A stretch of DNA of 64,000 nt from an uncultured Litoreibacter sp. Its GTDB lineage: Bacteria; Pseudomonadota; Alphaproteobacteria; Rhodobacterales; Rhodobacteraceae. Below, one piece after another: positions 21,498 through 32,476 of the stretch. Numbering within the stretch: the first letter of the stretch is position 1; each line of letters begins with the position of its first letter. The notes under the pieces were generated by a model. That model was not told the origin of the DNA, searched no databases, and worked only from the letters and a program-made list of their open reading frames with translations. A program made the position numbers and the translations under genes. The DNA is taken from assembly GCF_947487515.1 (NCBI RefSeq), contig NZ_CANKWO010000002.1:124001-188000 (forward strand). Direction: 5' to 3'.

Positions 21498-21871
21498 GCG
21501 AATAGTCCTCTGGCGATCATCACGCCTGCGATCAGTCCGGCTATGGACAGAATGACGGAAGCCAGCACATATAGACCGGCGGCACCGGTCTGGCCACGCT
21601 CAAATAAAGTAAATGCCTCAAGGGAAAAGGCGGAAAACGTTGTGAACCCCCCGAGCACACCCGTCATGATGAACGGGCTGAGATGGGTGTTGGACGTCTT
21701 GGCAGCGATGACCACGAACAGCCCCATAAGAAAGCTGCCAAAAATGTTCACTGACATGATGGCCAGCGGGAACCCCGAGCCGGTCAGCTTGAGGACGCCA
21801 ACACCTGCGAGAAACCGAAGCGCGGCCCCGATGGCCCCACCAAGGGCAACTTGAAGAGTGGTATAAAACAT
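21494..21871 (-). CDS. crcB: Fluoride efflux transporter CrcB
   Basis: GGAIGAALRFLAG, NIFGSFLMG, GVLGGFTTFSAFSLE. Confidence 0.93.
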   Translation of the reverse strand: MFYTTLQVALGGAIGAALRFLAGVGVLKLTGSGFPLAIMSVNIFGSFLMGLFVVIAAKTSNTHLSPFIMTGVLGGFTTFSAFSLEAFTLFERGQTGAAGLYVLASVILSIAGLIAGVMIARGLFA

Positions 21872-21902
21872 GGGCGTTCTGTGTGCCTTGCTTGGGCCAG
21901 AG

Positions 21903-23207
21903 TCAAGTTTCGCGTTTTGCCCGCAACTTCGAAAAATAATCCAAGCGGCGTTTCAGCTCTCGCTCAAAGCCCCGTTCAACAGGAAGGTAGTAAACCCCAC
22001 GCTTCATGGTTTCGGGAAAATAGTTCTGCCCCGAAAACCCGTCCTCTGCGTCATGGTCATAGGCGTATCCGTCCCCATATCCTTGATCTTTCATCAAAGA
22101 CGTCGGGGCGTTCAAAATATGCTTGGGCGGGGGCTCGGATCCGGTTTTCTTGGCGGCGTTCATCGCTGCTTTATAGGCCACATAACCGGCATTCGACTTT
22201 GGCGCCAACGCCAGATAGGTCACGGCCTGTGCCAATGCCAATTCCCCTTCCGGTGAGCCAAGGCGCTCGTAGGTTTCCCACGCATCGAGGCAAACGCGAT
22301 GGGCATGGGTGTCCGCCAAGCCAATGTCTTCCACGGCCATACGTGTGATCCGCCGTGCCAGATACCGCGGGTCTTCCCCCCCTGTCAGCATTCGCGCGTA
22401 CCAATAAAGCGCCGCATCAGGGTCTGACCCACGCACCGATTTATGCAACGCCGAGATCAGGTTGTAATGACTGTCGCCCGACTTGTCGTATTGCGCTGCC
22501 CGACGCATCAGGCGTTTACCCAAACCTTCGGTATCCAGATTTTCGTCAATTTTCCATGCGCTCACCTGCTCAATCAGGTTCAGCAACGCCCGCCCGTCAC
22601 CGTCCGCCATTTCCAGCAGCGCCGCACGCGCGGGTCCATCAAGCGGAAGGGGTTTGTTGACGTTCTTTTCCGCGCGTTGGGCCAACCGCTCCAGATCAGC
22701 AAGTGACAGGCGCGTCAGCACCAAGACCTGAGCACGAGAGAGCACAGCGGCGTTCAACTCAAACGACGGGTTTTCAGTTGTGGCCCCCACCAACAAAATG
22801 GTGCCATCTTCCATATAGGGCAAAAACCCGTCTTGTTGCGCCTTGTTGAAACGGTGAATTTCGTCAACGAACAACAATGTCCCCTGCCCGTTCTGGCGGC
22901 GGATTTTGGCGGCTTCAAAGACTTTCTTGAGGTCCGGCACACCGGTAAATATCGCGCTGATTTGCACGAAATGCAGATCGGTTTCATCCGCCAGAAGTCG
23001 CGCAATCGTCGTCTTGCCTACACCGGGAGGCCCCCAAAAGATCAAAGACGACAATGCGTCCGAGGCCAGCATCACCCCCAAGGGGCTGTCGGGCCCAAGA
23101 ACTTGTTCTTGACCAATCACCTCCCTCAAAGTTGTCGGCCTCAAGCGATCCGCAAGAGGTTGCATCTTGGACGGCGTCTTCGCGCCTGTATCAAACAGAT
23201 CCGCCAT
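21903..23207 (-). CDS. rarA: Replication-associated recombination protein A
   Basis: PLADRLRPTTLREVIGQEQVLG, GPPGVGKTTIARLLA, LFVDEIHRFNKAQQD, VGATTENPSFELNAA. Confidence 0.95.
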   Translation of the reverse strand: MADLFDTGAKTPSKMQPLADRLRPTTLREVIGQEQVLGPDSPLGVMLASDALSSLIFWGPPGVGKTTIARLLADETDLHFVQISAIFTGVPDLKKVFEAAKIRRQNGQGTLLFVDEIHRFNKAQQDGFLPYMEDGTILLVGATTENPSFELNAAVLSRAQVLVLTRLSLADLERLAQRAEKNVNKPLPLDGPARAALLEMADGDGRALLNLIEQVSAWKIDENLDTEGLGKRLMRRAAQYDKSGDSHYNLISALHKSVRGSDPDAALYWYARMLTGGEDPRYLARRITRMAVEDIGLADTHAHRVCLDAWETYERLGSPEGELALAQAVTYLALAPKSNAGYVAYKAAMNAAKKTGSEPPPKHILNAPTSLMKDQGYGDGYAYDHDAEDGFSGQNYFPETMKRGVYYLPVERGFERELKRRLDYFSKLRAKRET

Positions 23208-24589
23208 TAAAGACGGAACCGGTAGGAAAACCGTTGCCCGCCGCGTAGCCCGTCAATCTGCCAACGGCGACTGCGTTCCTTTGCGGCGGTTTCCACATCC
23301 GAGGTACTGACGATTTCTTGTCCGTTGATGGCGCTCAGCACATCGCCCACACGCAGCCCGACACGGCTCAAGGCCCTGCCCACCTGCGTCACCACGACAC
23401 CTTCGGACGCAGCTGTCGGGAGCTTCAACTCCGATTGCACGGCCGGATTTATGTTTGCGACCCCAAGCCCCTGCAAGGTGCCTTCGGTCACAAGAATTGC
23501 TTCACGCGCGGGGGTGTCGGGGGCCTCGATAAGCGCAACCTTTGCGACTTTGGTTTCGCCTTCCGACAGGAATTCCACAGATATGTCTTCGCCAACTGGT
23601 CGCACGGACATCCGAAACAACATCTCGGCGGGCGTGTTTACCGGCTGACTGTCAACGGACAGCACGATGTCCCCTGGCTTCAATCCGGCAACCGCAAACG
23701 GGCTCACGGGATGAAGCGAGGAAATCACAACCCCCTCAGGCACGCTTAGTCCAAACCCTTCGGCAAGCGAGAAATCTACCGCCTGCCCGAAAATGCCCGC
23801 CCAAGCTTGCGTAAAGCGATCATTGCCAGCGCGCGCCTGTTCTACATATCGCGCGACCAAATTGGCGGGGATCGCGAAGCCAACACCGTTGGACCCTCCG
23901 GATCGGGTCAAAATAGAGGTATTCACCCCGATCAACTGCCCTTGCACATCTATCAGCGCACCACCGGAGTTTCCGGGGTTAATCGCCGCATCAGTTTGCA
24001 AATAGTAACCGCGCGCGTTGCCGGTGGCCGTGCCAGAGCGCGCCAAGCCTGAAATGATGCCCGAGGTTACAGTCTGCCCGATCCCAAACGGGTTGCCGAT
24101 GGCCAGCGCCAATTCGCCCACCTCGACACTGTCACTGTCGCGAAAATTCAAGTGTGGCAGTGGTGTGTCTGCATTGATCTTCAAGATCGCCAAATCGCTA
24201 TCTTGATCTGCCAGTAACACCTCTGCTTTAAACTCGCGGCGGTCCGTTAGAACTACGCGAATTTCAGTGGCCATGCCGACAACATGGTAATTCGACACAA
24301 CGATGCCGTCATCAGACAGGATTACACCAGACCCGAGGGAGTTCTGCACGCGTGGGCGTGTCGTGCCAAAACCGCGGAACATGTCCTCGAACATCGGGTT
24401 TCCACGAAACGGGCTTTCGGACTGCTGAACGACGCGATTAGCAAAAATGTTCACGACTGCGGGAGCCGCTTCTTTAACCAGCGGCACGAAGCTAAGGCTG
24501 ATCTCTGCTTGGCTTTCCGGTGTCTTGACCTCGGAAAAGGCGGGAAAGGAAACAGCGAGACTTAGAAGGACGGGTAAAAGCAATCGCAT
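23207..24589 (-). CDS. Deg/HtrA-family periplasmic serine protease with two PDZ domains
   Basis: Signal peptide; SNYHVV, DSDLAILK, AINPGNSGGAL catalytic triad regions. Confidence 0.92.
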   Translation of the reverse strand: MRLLLPVLLSLAVSFPAFSEVKTPESQAEISLSFVPLVKEAAPAVVNIFANRVVQQSESPFRGNPMFEDMFRGFGTTRPRVQNSLGSGVILSDDGIVVSNYHVVGMATEIRVVLTDRREFKAEVLLADQDSDLAILKINADTPLPHLNFRDSDSVEVGELALAIGNPFGIGQTVTSGIISGLARSGTATGNARGYYLQTDAAINPGNSGGALIDVQGQLIGVNTSILTRSGGSNGVGFAIPANLVARYVEQARAGNDRFTQAWAGIFGQAVDFSLAEGFGLSVPEGVVISSLHPVSPFAVAGLKPGDIVLSVDSQPVNTPAEMLFRMSVRPVGEDISVEFLSEGETKVAKVALIEAPDTPAREAILVTEGTLQGLGVANINPAVQSELKLPTAASEGVVVTQVGRALSRVGLRVGDVLSAINGQEIVSTSDVETAAKERSRRWQIDGLRGGQRFSYRFRL

Positions 24590-24656
24590 GGAAAACCCCT
24601 ATTTGTGCGTCCCATAGATATGCAGTCCCCGACGCGGGAATTCAATGCGTGCTTGG

Positions 24657-25226
24657 TTACAGATCACCCTCATAGGCAAGGCGACGGCGGCGACGTTCGG
24701 CTAGGATTTCCAGACGAGGGTACCAGTTGTAACGCTTGTCCTCCAAGGTTTTGCTCCAGAACAACGTGCCGCCATGACGCCATGGGTCCAACACGATGGC
24801 GTCATACATCGTGTCCCCTTTCGCAGAAATCAGCGCAGTGCTGTGGGAAATCAGGATCGGATTAAGTCCATTGGCGATGGCGCGGTGCACTTCCAGTGTT
24901 TTGAAGTTTTGCTTATTCAACTCGGCTTGCAGGTCTTCTGCCCAATGCCAACATAGGCCGCGTTCTTTCTCGCCCCTGTTGACCTTGCGATTGTGGGCCA
25001 GTGGCGCGTCTTCAATGCCGTATTGCGCGGCCAAGGCGACGGGGTACTCGTAAGCGATGCGGGCCGCGCGGGCGGCCTCAGCGGGATCAACGTGATCGCC
25101 AAGCGCAACAATGCTCCGGGCCAAGGCTTTGATTTGCACGTCGGTAGGCGTCTCGATTGGCCGATTACTGCAACCAGCCAAGGCCAAGGCCATCACTGAC
25201 GTACCAAGGAATGTTCTTCTTAAAAT
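24657..25226 (-). CDS. Conserved lipoprotein of unknown function (start uncertain)
   Basis: LALAGC lipobox; in-frame upstream codons give (ATT)LRRTFLGTSVMALALAGC; the ORF-track GTG start (25196) truncates the signal peptide. Confidence 0.6.
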   Translation of the reverse strand: MLRRTFLGTSVMALALAGCSNRPIETPTDVQIKALARSIVALGDHVDPAEAARAARIAYEYPVALAAQYGIEDAPLAHNRKVNRGEKERGLCWHWAEDLQAELNKQNFKTLEVHRAIANGLNPILISHSTALISAKGDTMYDAIVLDPWRHGGTLFWSKTLEDKRYNWYPRLEILAERRRRRLAYEGDL

Positions 25227-25308
25227 GACACTTACCTATCCGCTGTATGTTTGCGCAAAAACTAGTGCGCAGAACTTCCCTTGTCGAGCGGATGACCAAA
25301 AAGTGAAA

Positions 25309-25332
25309 AGCCCCGCCGGTAAGGGCGGGGCT
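25309..25332 (-). terminator. Hairpin downstream of rplQ
   Basis: AGCCCCGCC-ggtaa-GGGCGGGGCT followed on minus strand by TTTTC. Confidence 0.75.
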
Positions 25333-25360
25333 GTCCAAAATGCCTCTGATTAGGGGCGAA

Positions 25361-25777
25361 TTATGCGGAAGCTTCTTCTGCTTCTAGGCGGGCTTTGTCA
25401 GCGGCACCCTTCGCGGAGACGTCGCGGTCGACGAACTCGATGATTGCCATTGGCGCCATGTCGCCATAGCGGAAGCCAGCTTTCAGAACACGAACGTAAC
25501 CGCCTTGGCGGTCTTTGTAGCGTGGGCCCAAAACGTCAAACAGCTTGGCGACGTCTTTGTCTTGAACCAGCTTGCTTGCGGCCTGACGGCGGGCGTGCAG
25601 ATCGCCACGTTTCGCCAAAGTGATCAGCTTTTCGATGATCGGGCGAAGCTCTTTGGCTTTCGGCAGTGTTGTTTTGATTTGCTCGTGCTCGATGAGCGAG
25701 CCACACATGTTGATGAACAGCGCTTTGCGGTGCTCGTGTGTACGGTTTAGGCGGCGGTAGCCTCGTGCGTGACGCAT
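25361..25777 (-). CDS. rplQ: 50S ribosomal protein L17
   Basis: [46 protein letters not shown]. Confidence 0.98.
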   Translation of the reverse strand: MRHARGYRRLNRTHEHRKALFINMCGSLIEHEQIKTTLPKAKELRPIIEKLITLAKRGDLHARRQAASKLVQDKDVAKLFDVLGPRYKDRQGGYVRVLKAGFRYGDMAPMAIIEFVDRDVSAKGAADKARLEAEEASA

Positions 25778-25915
25778 TTGGTCGTTCCTTCTATCTATAC
25801 TTTGTACGGGTCACCGATGCGTGTCGATGCCTCTGTTGGGGCGGGATTGCCCATATGTTCCCGGTCATTGCGCCGGAATTGGTAGGGTCCGCCGATATGG
25901 CGAACCCTGAAACTT

Positions 25916-26932
25916 TTAGAACGCGTCTTCGAATTTCTTGGCAAGATCTTCGATGTTCTCTGGTGGCCAATCCACGATGTCCATCCCGAGGTGCAAGCCC
26001 ATGCCAGACAGCACTTCTTTGATCTCGTTGAGGGACTTGCGGCCGAAGTTCGGAGTGCGGAGCATCTCGGCTTCGGTCTTTTGGATCAGGTCGCCAATGT
26101 AGACGATGTTGTCGTTCTTCAGGCAGTTTGCCGAACGCACAGACAGTTCCAGCTCGTCCACTTTCTTCAGCAGAAGTGGGTTGAACTCAAGCTCGTCTTC
26201 GTCGTCCTGCGCACGGGCGGACTCTGGCTCGTCGAAGTTGACGAAGATGCCCAGCTGGTCCTGAAGAATGCGCGCTGCGTAAGCAACTGCATCGTCAGGC
26301 GTCAGGGAGCCGTCAGTTTCGACTTTCATAGTCAGCTTGTCATAGTCCAGCACTTGACCTTCACGGGTCGGCTGCACGTCATAAGACACTTTCTTAACAG
26401 GCGAGAAAATTGCGTCGATCGGGATCAAGCCGATAGGCGCGTCCTCAGGCTTGTTCTTCTCAGCAGAGACATAGCCTTTGCCCGTGTTGACCGTCAGCTC
26501 CATGAACAGCTCAGCGCCGTCATCGAGGTGGCAGATCACGTGGTCACGGTTCAAAATCTCGATACCTGCGGAATCAGAGATGTCACCAGCGGTTACAACT
26601 GCTGGGCCTTTCGCGGAAACTGACAGGCGCTTAGGCCCTTCAACTTCCATGCGGATGGCCACGCCCTTAAGGTTCAAAATCACGTCGGTGACGTCTTCGC
26701 GCACACCAGCAATTGAAGAAAACTCGTGCAGAACGTTGTCGATTTGTACGGACGTAATAGCCGCACCTTGCAACGAGCTCATCAAAACGCGACGAAGGGC
26801 GTTGCCCATAGTCAGACCGAAACCACGCTCCAGCGGCTCAGCAATAACAGTTGCTTTGCGCGCAGGGTCGTTGCCCGGCTTTACGTCCAATTGGGTTGGC
26901 TTAATCAGCTCTTGCCAGTTCTTGTGGATCAT
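25916..26932 (-). CDS. rpoA: DNA-directed RNA polymerase alpha subunit
   Basis: [15 protein letters not shown]..; [26 protein letters not shown]. Confidence 0.98.
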   Translation of the reverse strand: MIHKNWQELIKPTQLDVKPGNDPARKATVIAEPLERGFGLTMGNALRRVLMSSLQGAAITSVQIDNVLHEFSSIAGVREDVTDVILNLKGVAIRMEVEGPKRLSVSAKGPAVVTAGDISDSAGIEILNRDHVICHLDDGAELFMELTVNTGKGYVSAEKNKPEDAPIGLIPIDAIFSPVKKVSYDVQPTREGQVLDYDKLTMKVETDGSLTPDDAVAYAARILQDQLGIFVNFDEPESARAQDDEDELEFNPLLLKKVDELELSVRSANCLKNDNIVYIGDLIQKTEAEMLRTPNFGRKSLNEIKEVLSGMGLHLGMDIVDWPPENIEDLAKKFEDAF

Positions 26933-27051
26933 AGGTGTCGCCTCCATGCTCGGTCCGGATCATGTCCAATATCAGGACCACTCGAGGTTAAAATGACAAA
27001 CACGGACCCCGCCTAAAATACAGACGGGGACCGCGCGATAGAATACGTAGC

Positions 27052-27441
27052 TTAGACGCGGCGACGCTTTGGTGGGCGGCAGCCGTTGTGGGCCATTGGC
27101 GTCACGTCACGGATGGACGAGATTTGGAAGCCAGCAGCAGCCAGCGCACGCAGCGCGGACTCACGACCAGAGCCTGGGCCCTGAACTTCGACTTCCAGCG
27201 TTTTAACGCCGTGTTCCTGAGCCTTGCGGCCTGCGTCTTCGGCAGCCATCTGAGCGGCGTAAGGTGTCGATTTACGCGACCCTTTGAAGCCCATGGTGCC
27301 TGCGGAGGACCAAGAGATTGCGTTGCCCTGAACGTCAGAGATCAGGATCTTTGTGTTGTTGAACGAGGAGTTAACGTGCGCAACGCCAGCGGCGATATTC
27401 TTGCGGACCTTTTTCTTCGTACGTACTTTTTCACGTGCCAT
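27052..27441 (-). CDS. rpsK: 30S ribosomal protein S11
   Basis: [45 protein letters not shown]. Confidence 0.98.
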   Translation of the reverse strand: MAREKVRTKKKVRKNIAAGVAHVNSSFNNTKILISDVQGNAISWSSAGTMGFKGSRKSTPYAAQMAAEDAGRKAQEHGVKTLEVEVQGPGSGRESALRALAAAGFQISSIRDVTPMAHNGCRPPKRRRV

Positions 27442-27455
27442 GGATCAGATCTCCC

Positions 27456-27824
27456 TTACTTCTTCTTACCAGCAATGGCCTTTGCAGGGCCTTTGCGAGT
27501 GCGTGCGTTCGTGTGGGTCCGTTGACCGCGAACAGGGAGGTTACGACGGTGGCGCAGGCCACGGTAGCAACCCAGATCCATCAAACGTTTGATGTTCATG
27601 GTTGTCTCACGACGCAAGTCGCCTTCGACGTTGTAGTTTTCGTCGATGTGCTCACGAATTTTCAAAATCTCGGCGTCCGAGAGATCGTTCATGCGGCGAG
27701 CAGAGTCGATACCGATCGCTTCACAAATCGCTTTCGCGGAAGTGTGGCCGATGCCGGTGATGTAAGTCAGTGCGATGGGGACGCGCTTTGCGTCTGGCAG
27801 GTTAACGCCGGAAATACGTGCCAA
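27456..27824 (-). CDS. rpsM: 30S ribosomal protein S13 (TTG start)
   Basis: [52 protein letters not shown]; start codon reads TTG. Confidence 0.98.
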   Translation of the reverse strand: MARISGVNLPDAKRVPIALTYITGIGHTSAKAICEAIGIDSARRMNDLSDAEILKIREHIDENYNVEGDLRRETTMNIKRLMDLGCYRGLRHRRNLPVRGQRTHTNARTRKGPAKAIAGKKK

Positions 27825-27980
27825 GTGGCAATTCCTTTTTCAGTCGCGGTTCCGTAGCTCCGGAACCTTTTTTCACAACGTAAGCCCGAAGGTTTTTCAA
27901 AACCTGCGGGCTTGGCTTAGATATGGTCAACACCGTGTCGGCTAGCTAGGCCGTGGCGCGATTCCCTAAAGGGATGATGC

Positions 27981-28009
27981 GGCTTAGGAGGTTTTTAACA
28001 TATGGTCAA
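27981..28009 (-). promoter_or_regulatory. Candidate promoter for rpsM-rpsK-rpoA-rplQ
   Basis: On minus strand TTGACC -17 nt- TAAGCC. Confidence 0.4.
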
Positions 28010-28036
28010 TAGCCCCCCACCCAGTCGCGGGGATTA

Positions 28037-28608
28037 CTAATCCAAAACCTCTGAGATAGCAGTCGCCACCTCGTCGATTTCGCCCAACCCGTCAACGCTG
28101 CTGAGATCGCCTTTGGCGTAGTAGTAGCCAATCAGCGGGGAGGTCTTTTTGTAGTATTCCATCAGGCGAACCTTCAGGCTTTCCTCATTGTCGTCAGCGC
28201 GGGCAGTCTTACCGGCGGCGCGTGCCTCCTCGGCGCGGCCAACGATACGGCCAACCAGAACGTCGTCGTTCACCGCCAACTCGATCACTGCGTCCAGCGA
28301 GGCGCCGTGCTTGGCCAGCAAAGCCGAAAGCGCATCCGCCTGATGCAGGGTCCGCGGGAAGCCGTCAAAGATAAAACCGCCGGCGTGATCGCCTTCCAGC
28401 TTTTCCTCGATCAGGCCGATCACGATCTCATCGGTGACCAACTGCCCCGCATCCATGATGGCAGCAACTTTGTTGCCCATCACGGTGCCAGAGCTTTTAG
28501 CCTCGCGCAGCATGTCGCCCGTCGACAGCTGGATCATGTTGCGTTCGTCCACAAGCTTTGCGGCCTGTGTCCCCTTACCCGCTCCGGGTGGTCCAAGCAA
28601 AATAATAT

Positions 28609-28612
<4 letters not shown>
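28037..28612 (-). CDS. adk: Adenylate kinase
   Basis: [35 protein letters not shown]. Confidence 0.98.
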
Positions 28613-29976
<1,364 letters not shown>

Positions 29977-30085
29977 GTGCGATGTATCCCTGTCTAGATA
30001 TGCACAGCGCCGCGAACGGGGCTTCCCGTCGCGGCGCTGGAAAACTTGTCAGTTATGTAAGGGGCGCATAGGCCCCTCACAAGGC

Positions 30086-30553
30086 TTATTCAGCAGCAGC
30101 CGCAGTGTTAAGCTTGCCGCCGGCCTTTTCAACAGCTTCAACAGCCGTTTTAGAAGCGCCAGTAACAGTCAATGTCACTTTGGATGTGATCTCGCCTTTG
30201 GCCAGAATGCGAACGCCGTCAAGCTTGCGACGCACGAGGCCAGCTTCAATCAAAGCGTCCTCGGTGATGTCGCCTTTGGCGTCCAATTTCTTGGCGTCGA
30301 TGAACTTCTGGATCATGCCGAGGTTCACAACAGCGAAAGATTTCTTGTTGCGGGAGTTAAAGCCGCGCTTAGGCAAGCGCATGTACAGTGGCATTTGGCC
30401 ACCTTCGTAGCCATTCAGGGCAACACCCGAGCGGGATTTTTGACCTTTGATACCACGGCCACCCATCTTACCTTTGCCGGAGCCTGGGCCACGGCCGATG
30501 CGTTTCTTGGTTTTTGTAGCGCCTGGATTGTCGCGTAGTTCGTGCAGTTTCAT
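30086..30553 (-). CDS. rplO: 50S ribosomal protein L15
   Basis: [43 protein letters not shown]. Confidence 0.98.
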   Translation of the reverse strand: MKLHELRDNPGATKTKKRIGRGPGSGKGKMGGRGIKGQKSRSGVALNGYEGGQMPLYMRLPKRGFNSRNKKSFAVVNLGMIQKFIDAKKLDAKGDITEDALIEAGLVRRKLDGVRILAKGEITSKVTLTVTGASKTAVEAVEKAGGKLNTAAAAE

Positions 30554-30646
30554 GTCGCTTCTCCTATTGCCGGAAGGGTCCTCGAAGCGAAATGGACCAA
30601 ACGCGGCGTTTCTTGTTGATTCTGTAGGCCGGATGCCCACCGGGGG

Positions 30647-30675
30647 TGTTTAGGGGGTCATTCTACTTGTTGCAA
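30647..30675 (-). promoter_or_regulatory. Candidate internal promoter upstream of rplO
   Basis: Minus strand TTGCAA (30675-30670) -17 nt- TAAACA (30652-30647). Confidence 0.4.
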
Positions 30676-30773
30676 GCAGCATGAAATAGATAATTCAAAG
30701 GACAGTGGAAAACTTTTCATCCAGAATATATCTTTCTAGATAGAAACCATGGCGAAAAATTATCGTGCGGGCC

Positions 30774-30814
30774 GTCAAGAGATTCTTGACACCTACGGTC
30801 TAGGTTCCATATAT
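30774..30814 (+). promoter_or_regulatory. Candidate promoter of the NYN gene with palindrome over the -35
   Basis: Perfect inverted repeat GTCAAGA-GAT-TCTTGAC (30774-30790) overlaps -35 TTGACA (30786-30791); 17 nt spacer; ATATAT (30809-30814). Confidence 0.5.
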
Positions 30815-30826
30815 GAGTTATTCACC

Positions 30827-30846
30827 TCACATGGTATATCCTGTGA
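30827..30846. promoter_or_regulatory. Operator-like inverted repeat
   Basis: TCACATGGTATATCCTGTGA, 8 of 10 half-site positions symmetric, just after the predicted NYN transcription start. Confidence 0.35.
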
Positions 30847-30851
30847 GATAG

Positions 30852-30880
30852 GCCGCGCCGGAAGGCGCGGCTTTTCCTTT
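30852..30880 (+). terminator. Intrinsic terminator inside the leader of the NYN gene
   Basis: GCCGCGCC-GGAA-GGCGCGGC followed by TTTTCCTTTTTT, 24 nt before the SD/TTG start. Confidence 0.75.
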
Positions 30881-30894
30881 TTTGGGAGATTCAT

Positions 30895-31509
30895 TTGAGA
30901 GATGTCATTGTCTACGTAGACGGCTTCAACCTGTACCATGCATTAGATGAACTAGGCGACGACAGCCTTAAGTGGTTGTGCCTGAGGCGCTTATCCGAGG
31001 GTTTGATAGGGCCAAGAGAGCGACTTAAGCAAGTAAAATACTTCTCAGCCTATGCAACTTGGATTCCAGGTGCTTATGGCCGTCATCGCGCCTACGTATC
31101 CGCTCTAGGCGCAGAGGGCGTTAAGTTTATACCAGGGAAATTCAAGAAAAAGTATCTAAAATGCAAGAAGTGCCGTGCCCCGTATCAAACTTATGAAGAG
31201 AAAGAGACAGACGTAAACATAGCCATACATCTTATCCGAGATACCTTTGAAGACTCATTTGATAGGGCCATAGTTATATCAGCTGATACTGACATGAGGC
31301 CGGCTATAGAAATGGCGCGCAATATAAACGGAACTAAGTCCATTGACATCGTGACCCCTCCTAAACGCTTTAGTCGAGCGAGATCCTTAAATCCATTGCT
31401 TCAGATCTCTACCGGTAAAATCAGAGCCGCTCGTCTGAATGATCACTATGAACTTGAAGGCGGAAAATCCGTGACTATTCCAGAGAACTACAAGCCGGTA
31501 AGTTCATAA
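30895..31509 (+). CDS. NYN (DUF88/LabA-like) domain protein, putative PIN-like RNase
   Basis: VIVYVDGFNLYHAL, VKYFSAYA, CKKC, KETDVNIAIHLIRDTF, RAIVISADTDMRPAI motifs; TTG start after GGGAGA. Confidence 0.85.
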   Translation: MRDVIVYVDGFNLYHALDELGDDSLKWLCLRRLSEGLIGPRERLKQVKYFSAYATWIPGAYGRHRAYVSALGAEGVKFIPGKFKKKYLKCKKCRAPYQTYEEKETDVNIAIHLIRDTFEDSFDRAIVISADTDMRPAIEMARNINGTKSIDIVTPPKRFSRARSLNPLLQISTGKIRAARLNDHYELEGGKSVTIPENYKPVSS

Positions 31510-31511
31510 AA

Positions 31512-31545
31512 AACGCCCCGCTTTTCAGCGAGGCGTTTCTAATTT
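31512..31545. terminator. Bidirectional terminator between NYN gene and rpmD
   Basis: AACGCC-CCGCTTTTCAGCGA-GGCGTT; minus-strand transcript ends GGGGCGTTTTTTATG. Confidence 0.8.
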
Positions 31546-31574
31546 TCAACCCGTCGAAGTGCTAGGCGCGGAGC

Positions 31575-31763
31575 TTAGCCTTTTTCTTCGATGATCTCTA
31601 CCATGTGCGAGATTTTCGCGACCATGCCGCGGATGGAAGGTGTGTCTTCCAGCTCACGGGTTTTGTGCATCTTGTTCAGACCCAGACCGACCAGCGTAGC
31701 GCGCTGTTTGGCGGGGCGACGGATTGGCGAGCCAATCTGTTTTACAACAATAGTTTTAGCCAT
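31575..31763 (-). CDS. rpmD: 50S ribosomal protein L30
   Basis: [47 protein letters not shown]. Confidence 0.97.
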   Translation of the reverse strand: MAKTIVVKQIGSPIRRPAKQRATLVGLGLNKMHKTRELEDTPSIRGMVAKISHMVEIIEEKG

Positions 31764-31774
31764 TGATCAGATCC

Positions 31775-32350
31775 TTACGCTTCGGCTTCAGCCGGGGCGG
31801 CTTCAGCAGTTGCAGGGGCGTCCGACTTCAAGATGTCGGCAACTTTCTTACCGCGACGCTGCGCAACCATACGAGGCGACGCTTCGTTCACGAGACCGTT
31901 CAAAGTAGCACGGATCATGTTGTAAGGGTTTTGCGAACCGATGGATTTCGCAACAACGTCCTGTACGCCGAGCATCTCGAACACAGCACGCATTGGACCA
32001 CCAGCGATGATACCAGTACCTTGTGGCGCAGTCCGCATCACAACTTTACCAGCACCGTGACGGCCAGCTACATCGTGGTGCAACGTGCGGCCTTCGCGCA
32101 GTGGAACGCGGATCATTTGGCGCTTGGCTTGCTCGGTGGCTTTGCGGATGGCCTCTGGGACCTCTTTCGCTTTACCTTTACCAAAGCCTACGCGGCCTTT
32201 TTGGTCGCCAACAACGACAAGTGCGGCGAAGCCAAAGCGCTTACCACCTTTAACAGTTTTCGATACGCGGTTGATCGCAACCAGACGATCTGCAAATTCG
32301 GGTGTTTCTTCCCGATCGCGGCGACCGCGATTTCCTTGTTCTCTTGCCAT
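31775..32350 (-). CDS. rpsE: 30S ribosomal protein S5
   Basis: [50 protein letters not shown]. Confidence 0.98.
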   Translation of the reverse strand: MAREQGNRGRRDREETPEFADRLVAINRVSKTVKGGKRFGFAALVVVGDQKGRVGFGKGKAKEVPEAIRKATEQAKRQMIRVPLREGRTLHHDVAGRHGAGKVVMRTAPQGTGIIAGGPMRAVFEMLGVQDVVAKSIGSQNPYNMIRATLNGLVNEASPRMVAQRRGKKVADILKSDAPATAEAAPAEAEA

Positions 32351-32448
32351 TGGGCAATTCCTTAATTCATGCGCCTAGGGCGCTTTTGGTTCAATCGCAG
32401 TGGGCGTGAGCCCCCCGATCATCGAGGCCCGTCAGGACCTGCAAAAAT

Positions 32449-32470
32449 GGGCACCCCCAAGGGAGTGCCC
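32449..32470 (-). terminator. Terminator/attenuator-like hairpin between rplR and rpsE
   Basis: Minus strand GGGCACTCCCTTGGGGGTGCCC followed by ATTTTTG. Confidence 0.55.
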
Positions 32471-32476
32471 AAAGAC

